DNA from: Diprion similis
Lineage: Eukaryota > Arthropoda > Insecta > Hymenoptera > Diprionidae
Reading direction: 5' to 3'
NCBI RefSeq assembly: GCF_021155765.1
Contig: NC_060118.1
Coordinates: forward strand, 7,998,001-8,062,000
DNA length: 64,000 nucleotides
Shown here: positions 50,801-61,416 of the stretch, one piece after another
Layout: each line of letters opens with the position of its first letter
Numbering within the stretch: position 1 is the stretch's first letter
The notes under the pieces: model-generated
Told to the model about the DNA's origin: nothing
The model's input: only the letters and a program-made list of their open reading frames with translations
Databases searched by the model: none
Position numbers and translations under genes: made by a program

Positions 50801-50932
50801 CGTTAGTCCGCGATATACGATTTGATGACTGATCGAAGGAAACGGAAATATTCCGAGTATTCTCGATGAAAATACATGGTGAAAAACACTCGTGCATAGA
50901 ATCAGTGCGGCCATTATTAATATACGCGACAT
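47880..50932 (-). CDS. UDP-glycosyltransferase, tandem copy A (complete, 5 exons)
   Basis: Family 1 glycosyltransferase expected to move a sugar from a UDP-sugar to a small lipophilic acceptor, anchored in the ER membrane. Exons read 50932-50458, 50248-49878, 49798-49576, 48490-48271, 48183-47880; spliced length 1593 nt, 530 residues. The start is the Met (MSRILIM) directly before a hydrophobic signal peptide; an in-frame Met 63 codons upstream would put basic residues in front and is rejected. Seen: SISHQ with the presumed catalytic His36, FDLLMIEML (Glu139 where vertebrate UGTs have Asp), an NYT glycosylation sequon, WAPQQSIL at the end of exon 3, UGT signature FIYQGGLQSTEE (364-375) ending in SDQ (390-392), WWTEHVIRHKGAPHL, a membrane span at about 486-510 and a lysine-rich tail KKEKLY fitting a KXKXX ER-retrieval signal. 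Introns are 209, 79, 1085 and 87 nt. Intron 1 has a weak acceptor (ATAAAG). SQAAP replaces the SHGVP/SHVVP of B and C. The acceptor substrate is unknown. Confidence 0.93.
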
Positions 50933-52304
50933 CTTTGTACACACATCTAAAATAACAACGGCACAGCGTGCAGACTGACGTTTTGAAGCAGGCAGACGTC
51001 TATTATCTCTTCGTATCCAACAAAACGGCATCCGACGATCTGCGTGGGATTGTGGTGGGAGCGAACGAGTGACGACTCCTTGGCTGAATTCTATGCTTAT
51101 CGAGTAAATTAAATGGTGCATGTGTGGGGCTGGTCAGCTGACTTACGATTGATTGTGAGTCGAAACATACATAACAGTTGATTTATCCAGACGGTTCGGT
51201 GCTTCCATGTACGTTACGCCAGTCCCCCATCTTGTCGAAATCTATCTTTTTAAGAGAAAAAAAACCTTCGAAAACCTTGCTTTCCAACTGTTTTACCGAC
51301 GAAGTACTAACTAACGGTCTTTGAAAAGATCGATTTAGTCAAGTTAGCAAGGCTGGCGTGACGTTCATGATGCTTCGTGGATCCCGTAGTTGTACACACA
51401 GAGAATTTCTGGTGAAACGGACAATTCCGAGCTGACACGCGCACAAGTATTCGTTAGCAGCATGTGGCGTTGCTGCTGTTATGCGTTGAGGTTATGCGTG
51501 TCTCGGCGCATGCGCATTGCGTAGTGCGTGACTCGTAGTTGGCCCTTCCACTCTAGATATTCCCTTTAAACATGGTATGACTGCATCGATTATTATTGAT
51601 AGACTATCATTTCCACTTACATTTTGCCTCCCAAGAGCCTTCGAGGCAGTGTGAGACAGTATTCGTATGGTTCTACGGTATCTACGCCAATGGTTGAAAG
51701 TAATAAGTTCGAGTATAGATAAGACGCGGCGATGAGACGTCGCTTAGTCGTGTCACCAGGTGAGGACTGTTTCTACAAATTCGTTTCAATGTTACGATCC
51801 TATAAGTTCGTTCCTCATACATTTGATTGTCGATTTCGTACATTTTGTTTGATTTTAAGTCTAATTTATTTAATTCAATTTTAAATATTTGACCACACTT
51901 GTAGAAATGAACTTCTAGGTATCGGCACTTGTAGATAAGAAGTTGTAAAAACGATACCCACTAAAGACGAATGTCTTGGACTCACTTTTGATGACTTTTG
52001 CAACGTATACAACGTGTCGCAGAAGACTAATCTACACCACATTCGTCTGGAATGTCATTATCTCTTGTTTTGCCATATCCGATTAATGAAAACTCCTCTG
52101 CAATAATGTCAACATTATTGGACACATGTATTTGTATTACTTAAACACTTAACAAATATTTTTTGAAATTCAGAATATCAGGAATCAATTGGTAAGAAAA
52201 TCTAAAACCTATATATAATAAGAATAATATCTCGGACGATTTTAGCAGACATGGACGCAACAAAAACCTATGGTGCAAATTTCCACTAGGGTGTTATCAG
52301 AAGG
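50933..52304 (-). other. Intergenic region between UGT B and UGT A (A promoter, B 3' flank)
   Basis: About 1.37 kb. The right 165 bp (52140-52304) are the 3' flank of B and match the 3' flank of C. The rest must include the promoter and any 5' UTR exon of A, but I see no TATA box or other core element that I can defend. The open frame 51121-50933 upstream of A's start lacks family homology and is read as 5' flank. Confidence 0.5.
52140..52304 (-). repeat. Duplicated 3' flank of UGT B (partner at 56706-56867)
   Basis: GAAATTCAGAATATCAGGAA, AAGAAAATCTAAAACC, TATATATAATAAGAATAATA and GTGTTATCAGA occur in the same order in both places with few changes. It marks the duplication unit that includes the last exon of B and C and probably contains their 3' UTR. 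Confidence 0.8.
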
Positions 52305-54852
52305 TTAATAGACTTTTTTCTTCTTGCTAACGAGCAGCTGATACTTCAGCACATGAATACTGTGAAGTAATAACTTGTATAGTACAAATAGTGTTACGAT
52401 CAAAGCTGTCCAAACTGCGGTTGATATTAAGAAAATCAAGTCCATGTCCTGCTGCTGATACCAAGGATCGTCGGCGGTCGTCGAGTGGAGATGAGGAGCA
52501 CCCTTGTGACGTATCACGTGTTCCGTCCACCAAACCGCGTTCTCCAATGAATCGTACGGCTTGTCTCTTATCAAATCCCGCAACTTCAACATCCGTTGCT
52601 TGTAGCTGAAAACGATTGACGGGATTAAAACCCGTAAGACTACTTCTACAGTTAAATAACTAATTTTAACGATTTTGATACACGTTGTGCTTACCTGCCA
52701 TCGAGCACAACGGATTGAATCGCTTTCAGCAACTCCATCCTGTTTACAGTGAGGATTTCTAACTTTGTCCCAACGCCAAGGGACACCATTTTATTTACTT
52801 GTGTATCCTGATCGGCAAAGACTGGTAGACCGATCACGGGAACACCGTGAGAAATCGTCTCCTCTGTGCTCTGAAGCCCTCCCTGATATATGAAAGCTTT
52901 GATATTGGGATGCGCTGAAAAAACAAAATCGTCCAAGACATTGAAAAAAGTTTTCAATCTTGTCTTGTATCGTCAAGATGTCGGGAAATCGGACCACATC
53001 AAAGTTACTTAACTTTGGTGATGTCCTTAAATTGTATATTGTTGTATGAAAATTAACATATTACAATATTTCGAGAGAAAAAAAAAATTGCATTTGGTTC
53101 AGCACCATATCGATGAAGCGATTGGGGAAAATAGACGCTAGAAAGCTAAGTCCACTTCGTTAGAAATAAATAATTATCATCAAAATGGCGTACTTTCAGA
53201 CAGTACTGATATCGTATCCCAATACCTTTCTATGAAATAACCTCATAAACACAGTTTCATGTTGTCGACAGATGATTACTGTCAAATCATTATCTACTGC
53301 TGATGATAAAAGCCAGAATATTCGTTACCGTACCTGATTTCTTCCACCAATTGATGTAGCAGTTTTCAAGGTAACAATAATTACGACTCGACAGGATAAT
53401 ACTCTAAAAGGAGTAAAAGCATGCAATGAGTCTCAAATCACGTCATAGCAACGTATCGTGAGTGGGGTTAAGTCTTTGGCAAGCCTGTTGGAAGCATAAA
53501 GCTGTAGAAACGGAATGATCAAGGAATCAAACATTGTCATGGTTACCTAAAATAGACTGCTGTGGAGCCCACTTTGTGATTATTACGTTATCTGGCTGGC
53601 CGGGAAGAATATCATCCTCGAATTTCCAAATGACAGTGTAGGGTAGTTTAGAAAACGCTGCCAGAAATTCTCCCCGTGTTTCCATACTCAACATGACGCT
53701 CTTGACGTTCGATCCAAGGCTCATGTATATAAAGCCTTGCGTCGCATTGTCCAAAATTCTCTGAAGGTGCTACATCAGGATAAAAATGATAAAGTTCCAT
53801 TCATCAATATTCCATTGGAATCATCAAACGGTTGAAATATCTCTGTAACGATACCTGCGACAGAGGATCAATCTGCTTTGAGACGTGGAATCCACCAATG
53901 TCTATGATCTTGGGAATATTTGGTTTCACAAACGAAATCGGTGCTTGCTGATTGACGAAAACCAAACTAACGTTTCTTTCAAGGTCTGCGACATCAGGGA
54001 TGCCGCTTCCAAAATATTTTTCCGCAATCGCCTGTTGCCTTGGCAAATAATCTGTTCTATAAAAGTGCAAGAATCTCCACGCATGCACGAAGTTCTGCAG
54101 CCTTTGCCAAAGCGATAATCTACCGAGCTCTTTTATCTCAGCGTCCCAATGAGCTGGATGAGATGGCATTATAGGATTGCCGATTCCATACTGCATTTGA
54201 AAAGGCAAACCGAAAGATGTCATACCTGCAAAATATAATACGAACGGTTATGTTACCAAACAGATTGACCAGAAACGTGGACAAGTATCGTTGAACCGTT
54301 ACAGGAACATCGATTACGACGATTATCAAATATTGGGAGATGTTGAATCCAGTCAAATCGTAATAAGGATCACTTGCCTATGACTGGAACATCAAATCGT
54401 TCGGCGAGAGGTAGAAAGGCCGGCCAATACAGCATCTCAATCATCAACAAGTCAAACTTCTCCCCACTGTTGGTTGAACACAACTTTTTCACTTCCGGGA
54501 GATTGAAAATTTGTTCAGTTATCACTACCAACCGTGGAACTAAGTTATAGATCAATTCAAACCATGTCCCTTTTTTTCGAGTTGCTATCCAATCAACGTC
54601 TGCATTGAAATTCTCGTATAAAAAGTTCACATCTATTTCCGTGTAGTTCTGTAGCGTTGGATCGTTGACTGGATCTGTCGTTATAACGACAAGTTCGTGT
54701 CCACGATCCCTCAAAGCCATGGTCAGACCTCGGAATACGACTTGATGACTGAACGACGGTGTCGGAAATATGCCGAGTATTCTCGATGCAGATCCTTGAT
54801 GCGAAACACTTGCAACAAGAATCAGCGCAGTGGGTATTAAACAACGGAACAT
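52305..54852 (-). CDS. UDP-glycosyltransferase, tandem copy B (complete, 5 exons, GC-AG intron 1)
   Basis: Complete UGT paralog, 529 residues. Exons 54852-54378, 54225-53855, 53769-53547, 52914-52695, 52605-52305; lengths 475, 371, 223, 220, 301 nt, the first four equal to copy A. It starts MFRCLIPTALILVASV, a signal peptide, followed by RILGIFP and His36 in SFSHQ. FDLLMIEML, NYT and NVS sequons, WAPQQSIL, FIYQGGLQSTEET, FADQ and WWTEHVIRHKGAPHL are all present; after the membrane span the tail is SKKKKVY, a dilysine-type ER-retrieval signal. Intron 1 begins GCAAGT, not GT; the flanking ATAG|GCAAGT is the classic GC-donor context and the acceptor TTTTGCAG is strong, so I read a functional GC-AG intron and not a broken gene. 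Introns are 152, 85, 632 and 89 nt. The 3' flank is shared with copy C. About 1.37 kb separates its stop from copy A's start, too far for co-transcription to be assumed. Confidence 0.92.
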
Positions 54853-56705
54853 TTTCGTAAATTAGAAAAACTCACAGCCCAGTTCACTGAGTAACGGTTT
54901 GAAGTCCGAGGCTCACTGTTTAATGAGGTGAACAAAACTTCATCTAATCACGAACGCTTCCCACCGAGAGCTCATGAGAAAGCATGAGATAGCATTTTTA
55001 TCATTTTATCTGTCGGCGTCTCATTAACATATATTTCATAAAAGGCTGTTCCAAACATTACATTTTAGTCCAGTAAGTTTTGGAAGAAGAAGCGTAAGTT
55101 CAAGGTGTTGATATTTTGCCTCATATTCATGATAACCTTAAACGAATACGTGCCTTCCCGTTAAAAAGTTTTCTGATAAGCTAAGATAAAGATAAGGAAT
55201 CGTCCACATCAGGCCGAATATAAAAATTGGCCAGAACTGGTCTTATGTCGAGAGGTCTAAATATTTCTCATACTTATGTAAACCTCACACAACAATATCA
55301 CGCAACACAATACACTTGAAACTTCAACTTAAGTTAGTAGAATATAGTAGGTATACGGATCTACTATATAACTATATAACTCGAATGTCGGAATACATGA
55401 CAGCGTTTTTTGATAACTTCTATGTACGATATACTAAAGCTGAAATATTACGCTACTTACAAGAAAGGATATCATGTTTAGGACTCTGATTAACACATCA
55501 AAAAAACAATTTTTCCGTAAAACTGCATTTGAAAGATGGACTCGAGTTTTGAAAGTTGATATTACTGATAAGGGAAACAAATTTCTGAGTTAAATATTTC
55601 CATGATAACGGAGAGCAGAGAAATGACTTTACATACCTCGATAGCCTCATACGTTTCTGTATTACAAAATATTTCATCGCAATATTCAAAATCATATGCC
55701 GCCATATCTGGCTGTATTTATTGAAACTTGATTTTTCATTGACATTTTTCAATACGGGCATATATTTAAATATCAGGTGATACATGACCATGTGAGTATA
55801 TCTATTAACGAGGTAGAAAAGCTATATCATACGTGTCTGGATATAGCTATAAATGTTTAGATGTCATTACCTGATATGGCCTCGTGTAACTTGATACGGC
55901 CATATAATATAGTCTGATATACCTGTATCAAAATGCAATTTCGATAAAATATTTTATAATATAGAAATAGATAAGAATCACAGAGTATATGTGTCCATAT
56001 GAGGCTGTATAAAACGAAATTAGGTCACATGGGGCCATATAAAAAGATCAGTCACCGGTTATCTATTGTTATGTATGACAAGATATGGCCATATCTATTC
56101 ATCTATAATATTTTTGAAACCACCGTATATGGGCATATCTGAAAATTTATTTACGGCTAGTGATGTTTGAGTATATTTTGCTTAGTCATGCACCAGGCTA
56201 ATCGTGCCGTTTACAGAATGTTGGAAGCTCGTAATGAACATGACACCGTGGAGAAACCAGCGTGATTACGTGGCACCAACAGTAATTGGAATACACGATT
56301 CCACTTTGTTTGATAAAGATTGTTGGAACTTTGGTTACGGATACTTGATCACCGCGCATTGAGTATGGATCACTGCGTATGAGAACTCGTTATTCAGTTT
56401 CTGGTGGTGGTGGAAGATCATTATCTATACTTTTGTGATAGACACTTCTTTATTGGATCTGAATTGCTTTTATCATATAGAATTCTCTGGTGGCGTATTG
56501 CAGACGACGTCGTGTATATTCGGAATGATCGACAAGTTACAATCTTTATTGACATATGAATATACGTCGGTGTTACGAATTTTCATTGTACAACAATGCC
56601 TATCAGGATTCACAGGCTTCCCTAGGAGGCAATCGCTAGACGAAATTAACATGCTTCCTTTTTTTTTTTTACTCATCAATTGCCGACTGTGGACGAACAA
56701 TTCAT
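54853..56705 (-). other. Intergenic region between UGT C and UGT B
   Basis: About 1.85 kb. Contains the degenerate GATATGGCCATAT array (55690-56170) and otherwise unique AT-rich DNA. The B promoter should lie near 54853-55000, but no confident core element is visible. The region 56435-56760 has short open frames on both strands with no recognisable domain. Confidence 0.5.
55690..56170. repeat. Degenerate array of GATATGGCCATATA-like units
   Basis: Variants include CATATCTGGCTGTATTT, CTGATATGGCCTCGTG, TGATACGGCCATATAA, CATATGAGGCTGTATAA, ATGGGGCCATATAA and the perfect 16-bp palindrome AGATATGGCCATATCT at 56081-56096. Units are unevenly spaced, so this may be a dispersed motif cluster and not a clean tandem repeat. 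Confidence 0.5.
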
Positions 56706-56867
56706 TTGTATGTAACAAATCTTTTTTGAAATTCAGAATATCAGGAATCGATTGGTAAGAAAATCTAAAACCTATATATAATAAGAATAATATCTCAGAC
56801 GATCTTAGCAGGCATGGATGGAACAAAAACCTAAGGTGCAAATTTGCACCAGCGTGTTATCAGAGGG
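56706..56867 (-). repeat. Duplicated 3' flank of UGT C (partner at 52140-52304)
   Basis: Partner of the B flank; it differs at scattered positions. The match continues into exon 5 of both genes (HSIHVLKYQLLVSK in both proteins). Confidence 0.8.
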
Positions 56868-59800
56868 TTAACAGACTTTTTTCTCCTTGCTAACGAGCAG
56901 CTGATACTTGAGCACATGAATACTGTGACGTAATAACTTATATAGTACAACTAGTGTTATGATCAAAGCTGTCCAAATTGCGATTGAAATAATGAAAATC
57001 AAGTCCATGTCCTGCCGCTGATACCAAGGATCGTCGGCGATTGACGAGTGCAGATGAGGAGCACCCTTGTGACGTATCACGTGTTCCGTCCACCAAACCG
57101 CGTTCTCCAACGAATCGTGCGGCTTGTCTCTCATCAAATCCCGCAACTTCAACATCCGTTGCTTGTAGCTGAAAACGATCAACGTATTTCAAATTTTTAC
57201 CACTGCTTCTGCAGTTGGAGGATGAATTTTAATTACCATGAAACTTGTTTGCCTACCTGTCGTCCCGCACAACGGAGTCAATCGCGTCCACTAAATCCAT
57301 CCTGTTTATATTAACGATTTCCAACTTCTTTCCAACACCAAGAGACACCATTTTATTGACTTGTGTATCTTGATCGGCAAATACTGGCAACCCGATCACA
57401 GGAACAACGTGAGATATCGCCTCTTCTGTACTCTGGAGTCCTCCTTGGTATATGAACGCTTTTATATTGGGATGCGCTAAACAGACATTCATAGATGCAT
57501 TAAATGGAAATTTCTAAGCTAATCTTGCCGGTCGTTCTATTTAGATTGAATTTATGAAATATCTGGACATCTGTCCCAGTAGAATTCAAAGTTGTTCCTA
57601 GTATTCGTAGTATCGTTACGTGTAATTTGGGTAACTGGGTAACACGTGAGCAAGTTAGTTACGGATACCCAATATCAGTTACTTGTAACAGATGAGTATA
57701 CAGGGTGTTCATATCAACTGCATTTTGAGGCCAGACACTCATGGTCAAGAACTCATCGTAACGGTTGTGGAAAGCTTTGAAGGATTTGATTCCAATGACA
57801 AAACAGTTTTTTGCAGTTTGGAATATGTAAAATTTGGTATATTTCACAAGAGTATACTGCACACTGTGCACATTCACATTTGTGCTTTTCGTTGTCCATA
57901 ATTTTTTTAAATTCTGTTTATAAGCACCGGAATTTGGCTTGCTACTTTTTTTTATTGCCAAGTTTGTTGTTCTGTTGACTTCATACAAGAATTTTTTACT
58001 GCTATGTACTGCTGAGTAAAACATTGTGTCGCAAGTGATCACATCTGATTCATTACCAAATTCTGCAAAGCCGTGTTCGGCCGTAGATGGCTTGTCTCAA
58101 AATGCTTGAAAAATGCTTGAAAAAAAAAAAAATAATAGTAATCAAAGAAAAGTTCAAACTCCACCACGAAAAAAACAATATTAATTAATATCTTGAAAGT
58201 GGATGGACATCGAGGAATGTTGCAGTTTTCTTGGTTTCAGGAATATGTCATTCCGACGTCATAGGTGATCCCAAGTATTCCGTTACGTGAAATGATGTAT
58301 CTTTTTGTTTCTCAAAATGTATGCTGAGTCATGAAATGTTTGAAAAAGAATGAAAAATCAAGTGTTGTTTGAAGAACTGACAAGCATTGATGAAACAAAA
58401 TGTTAATGAGATCCAAACATTCTTACCTAAGATGGACTGCTGCGGAGCCCACTTCATGATAATCACGTTGTCTGGACGGCCAGGAAGATTCTCATTTTCG
58501 AATTTCCAAATAACGGTGTATGGCAGTTGTGAAAACGTGGCAAGAAATTCTTTCCTTGTTTCGTTACTCAACATGACGCTCTTTACATTCGTGCCAAGGC
58601 TCATGTATATGAAGCCTTGGGTCGCATCGTCCAAAGTCTTCTGAAGATTCTGCGGCGAAAAACGGTGTGATATTGCGATATGATTGCGTTTGATAAATTG
58701 ATTTTTTTTTTTTTTAATGAAAATTGTCAAACAGTTTAAATATATCGAGAACGATACCTTTGACAGTGGCTCGATTTTTTTGGATCTTTGAAATCCACCG
58801 ATGTCTATCATTTTAGGAAGGTTCGGTCTGACAAACAAAATCGGTGCCTGCTGATTAACGAAAACCAGACTAATATTCTTCTCAATATCAGCAATATCAG
58901 GAAGTTCACTTCCAAAATATTTTCTCGAAATCTCCTGATGTCCTCGAAGATAAACGGTTCTGTAATAGTGCAAAAATCTCCAAGCGTACACAAAGTTCCA
59001 TAACCTTTGACAAAGCGACAATTTTCCCAACACTTTTATCTCGGCGTCCCAATGAGCCGGATGAGAAGGCATCACGGGGTTTCCGATTCCGTATTGCATT
59101 TGAAGAGGCATACTGAGCGATGTCACACCTTTCCAAGACATGAAAAACAGTTTTACAATTTCATCTATCACAACGGGTGTGGTGCGATTATCGTTGAGCC
59201 ATTGCAGATACGGCAATTCAATCATCCCGACTTAGAAAGTGAGTTTTACTTTAATTAGCAGGTGATATGTTAACCAGAATCATTGTACCTGCAACGATTT
59301 GACAATACAAAATTGACTTGGCTTCGTTGCAGACGATAATTCATCGGCCGGTTTTTTTGCTATTTACTTAAATTTTACAAGGCTTATGGTTGAATAAATT
59401 TCAGATTTGAATTTAGCGGATCAAAATACATGAAAATCATACTTGGTCTATAGTTCCATAAATTTTTTTCCCACCAAAACTGCTAATTTTCGGCCATTTT
59501 TATGGTTTTTTGCAATTTACTCAAAATTTTCAGGATTTACGGGCAAAACTGACTTCAGATTCGGATTCAGCGCGTCGAAATACATAATGATAGGTAGGTC
59601 TGGTCGAAAGTACAGACTACTTTTTTTTTTTTTTTGGGCCGTTGATATATAATCATTCGCTTCGGAATAAAAATCGCTTAGGTACCTATAACTGGAACGT
59701 CCAAGTATTTGGCGAGAGATAAAAAGGTGTGCCAATACAGCATCTCTATTATCAACAAGTCAAACTTCTCCCCACTGTTCGGTGAATACAACTTTTTCAC

Positions 59801-60169
59801 ATCTGGATGGTTGAGAACGCGTTCGGACATCGGTGTGAACCTTGGCGCGATGGATCGGAACACTTCGAACCAAGTCCCCTTATCCCGAGTGGCAATCCAA
59901 TCCATATCCTTGGTAAAGTCGGCGTACAGAAAGCTTATATCTATCTCCGTGTAGTTCTTGAGGGTTGGATCGTTGATTGGATCCGGGGTGATAACGATCA
60001 GTTCGTGGCCTCGATCTCTCAGAGCCGTGGTCAGCCCTCGGAATACGACTTGATGACTGATCGACGGCATCGGAAATATGCCGAGTATTCTCGATGCAGA
60101 TCCTTGATGAAAAACTCTCACAGCCAGAATTAGTGCAAGCGTAATAAAATACGCGGCATTCTCGTTCAT
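56868..60169 (-). CDS. UDP-glycosyltransferase, tandem copy C (complete, 5 exons, in-frame open intron 2)
   Basis: Complete UGT paralog, 532 residues. Exons 60169-59686 (484 nt, three codons longer at the N-terminus than A and B), 59128-58758, 58649-58427, 57476-57257, 57168-56868. Signal peptide from MNENAAYFITLALILAV; presumed catalytic His39 in SISHQ; FDLLIIEMLYW, NYT and NIS sequons, WAPQQSIL, FIYQGGLQSTEEA, FADQ, WWTEHVIRHKGAPHL, a membrane span and the tail SKEKKVC (KKXX-like). Introns are 557, 108, 950 and 88 nt. Intron 2 is a multiple of three with no stop, so retention would add 36 residues rich in Lys and Ile; conservation of the splice sites in A, B and D argues it is normally removed. 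The intron 1 acceptor (TTGGAAAG) is poor in pyrimidines. Exon 4 protein is identical to copy D, whereas the C-terminal tail and 3' flank match copy B, making this a mosaic gene. Confidence 0.92.
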
Positions 60170-61416
60170 TATGAATTATTGTATCGGTGCAACGTACCGT
60201 CCACACAGCTCATCAGGATCTAAGCAACTTTTAGCACATCGACATCTTCTGTGAAAACCGGACATTCGCGCTATCAGCGAGAATGTTTTTGAAATAAATA
60301 CTTGCACAAGTTTAATTTCGCAAATTGTTTTTTTTTTTTTTTCTTTTCTTTTACCATTATTAATATTTTATTAACTGCAAAAACAAAACATAAAGCACCA
60401 CACGTGTGAAAATACAAAGTCTTCAATTACGGAAAAGGTTAAAGGAACAGTTTATTTGCCTTGCTATTTGCATAAATTCGTTGTCGAATGTGTGTCGATG
60501 TTCTGAACGCCATTTGTTTGGATAACTTTGAACTGAGTAACGTTATTGTAAAGATTCATGATAAACAAAAACCGTTATTTCGCGATTTTGAAATTGTTTG
60601 AAATTCAGTAAACGGTGTAATGAACGAAAATTTACTTATATTTTGCAATCTTAGTTTCTTCAAAATCAGTGTCAAAACAAGAAAATAGTGATTGTTTTCT
60701 CAATCTTTCGTAAAGATGATCTTAGCAACCCCAACCTCGTTTATTTAAAAACTGTCTGAATTAAGTGTTTAAATATCGAATAGTCATGAGATTTTTGTTA
60801 CACCCACTGGGGTATTCGATTATGCGATTATGATCATGTTATTCGATTATTATTCAATTATTCAATATAGGTACGCATATTTAAAGATTTTCGAACAATT
60901 TTTAGAAAAAAGAAAAAAAAAAAAAATACAAATATATAATGAATATAAAACGGAATGCTTAGGTATAAAATGAACTTAATCCTTTCTAGTGACACAAACA
61001 TTCGAACCATCTGAGGAAAAAACTTTCGAAATGTAAAAATATTTGCACAAGAATAATTTGGCGAGGTATTTGTTTAATTGTTTGTTAATAGTCTACATTT
61101 AATTTTATTGGCTGCGAAAACAAAACAGAAGACGCAACACGTCTAAAAATACAAAGTCTTGCGTAAGAAAAATAATCGAACCAACTGTGTATTTGCATAA
61201 ATTCGATATCGAATGTGTGCTGATATTTCCAACTCCATTTATTTGGCAATCATTCGAATTGAACATATGTTGGATTACAAAATAGTCATGACATTCCTGT
61301 TAGACTCTTTGGGTTACTTCATTCACTTCGTGGTAGTCACTTGTAATACCCATTATACACAATATTCGCAAATGCCATTCGTAAAATACATACTGCAAGA
61401 AAATCTTTGAAGTAAT
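60170..61416 (-). other. Intergenic region between UGT D and UGT C, with an internal diverged duplication
   Basis: Segments near 60290-60490 and 61025-61215 are related: TTGCACAAG, TTTAATTTTATTGGCTGCG versus ATATTTTATTAACTGC, AAAACAAAACA, AAATACAAAGTCTT, TATTTGCATAAATTCG, TCGAATGTGTG in the same order. This is an older duplication than the C/D exon copies. C's promoter should sit near 60170-60300. No core element is asserted. Confidence 0.55.

Noticed and set aside
50933..51121. Longer N-terminus for UGT A starting at 51121
   Set aside because: It would place 63 mostly basic, non-homologous residues before a clear signal peptide; B and C begin at the position matching 50932.
52391..52609. 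Plus-strand open frame across UGT B exon 5, with similar frames over the other copies
   Set aside because: It recurs in each paralog only because the exon 5 DNA is nearly identical; it is the antisense shadow of the conserved UGT exon and has no start context or domain of its own.
55498..55791. 97-residue minus-strand frame between UGT B and C
   Set aside because: No UGT similarity or other domain; it overlaps the degenerate GATATGGCCATAT cluster.
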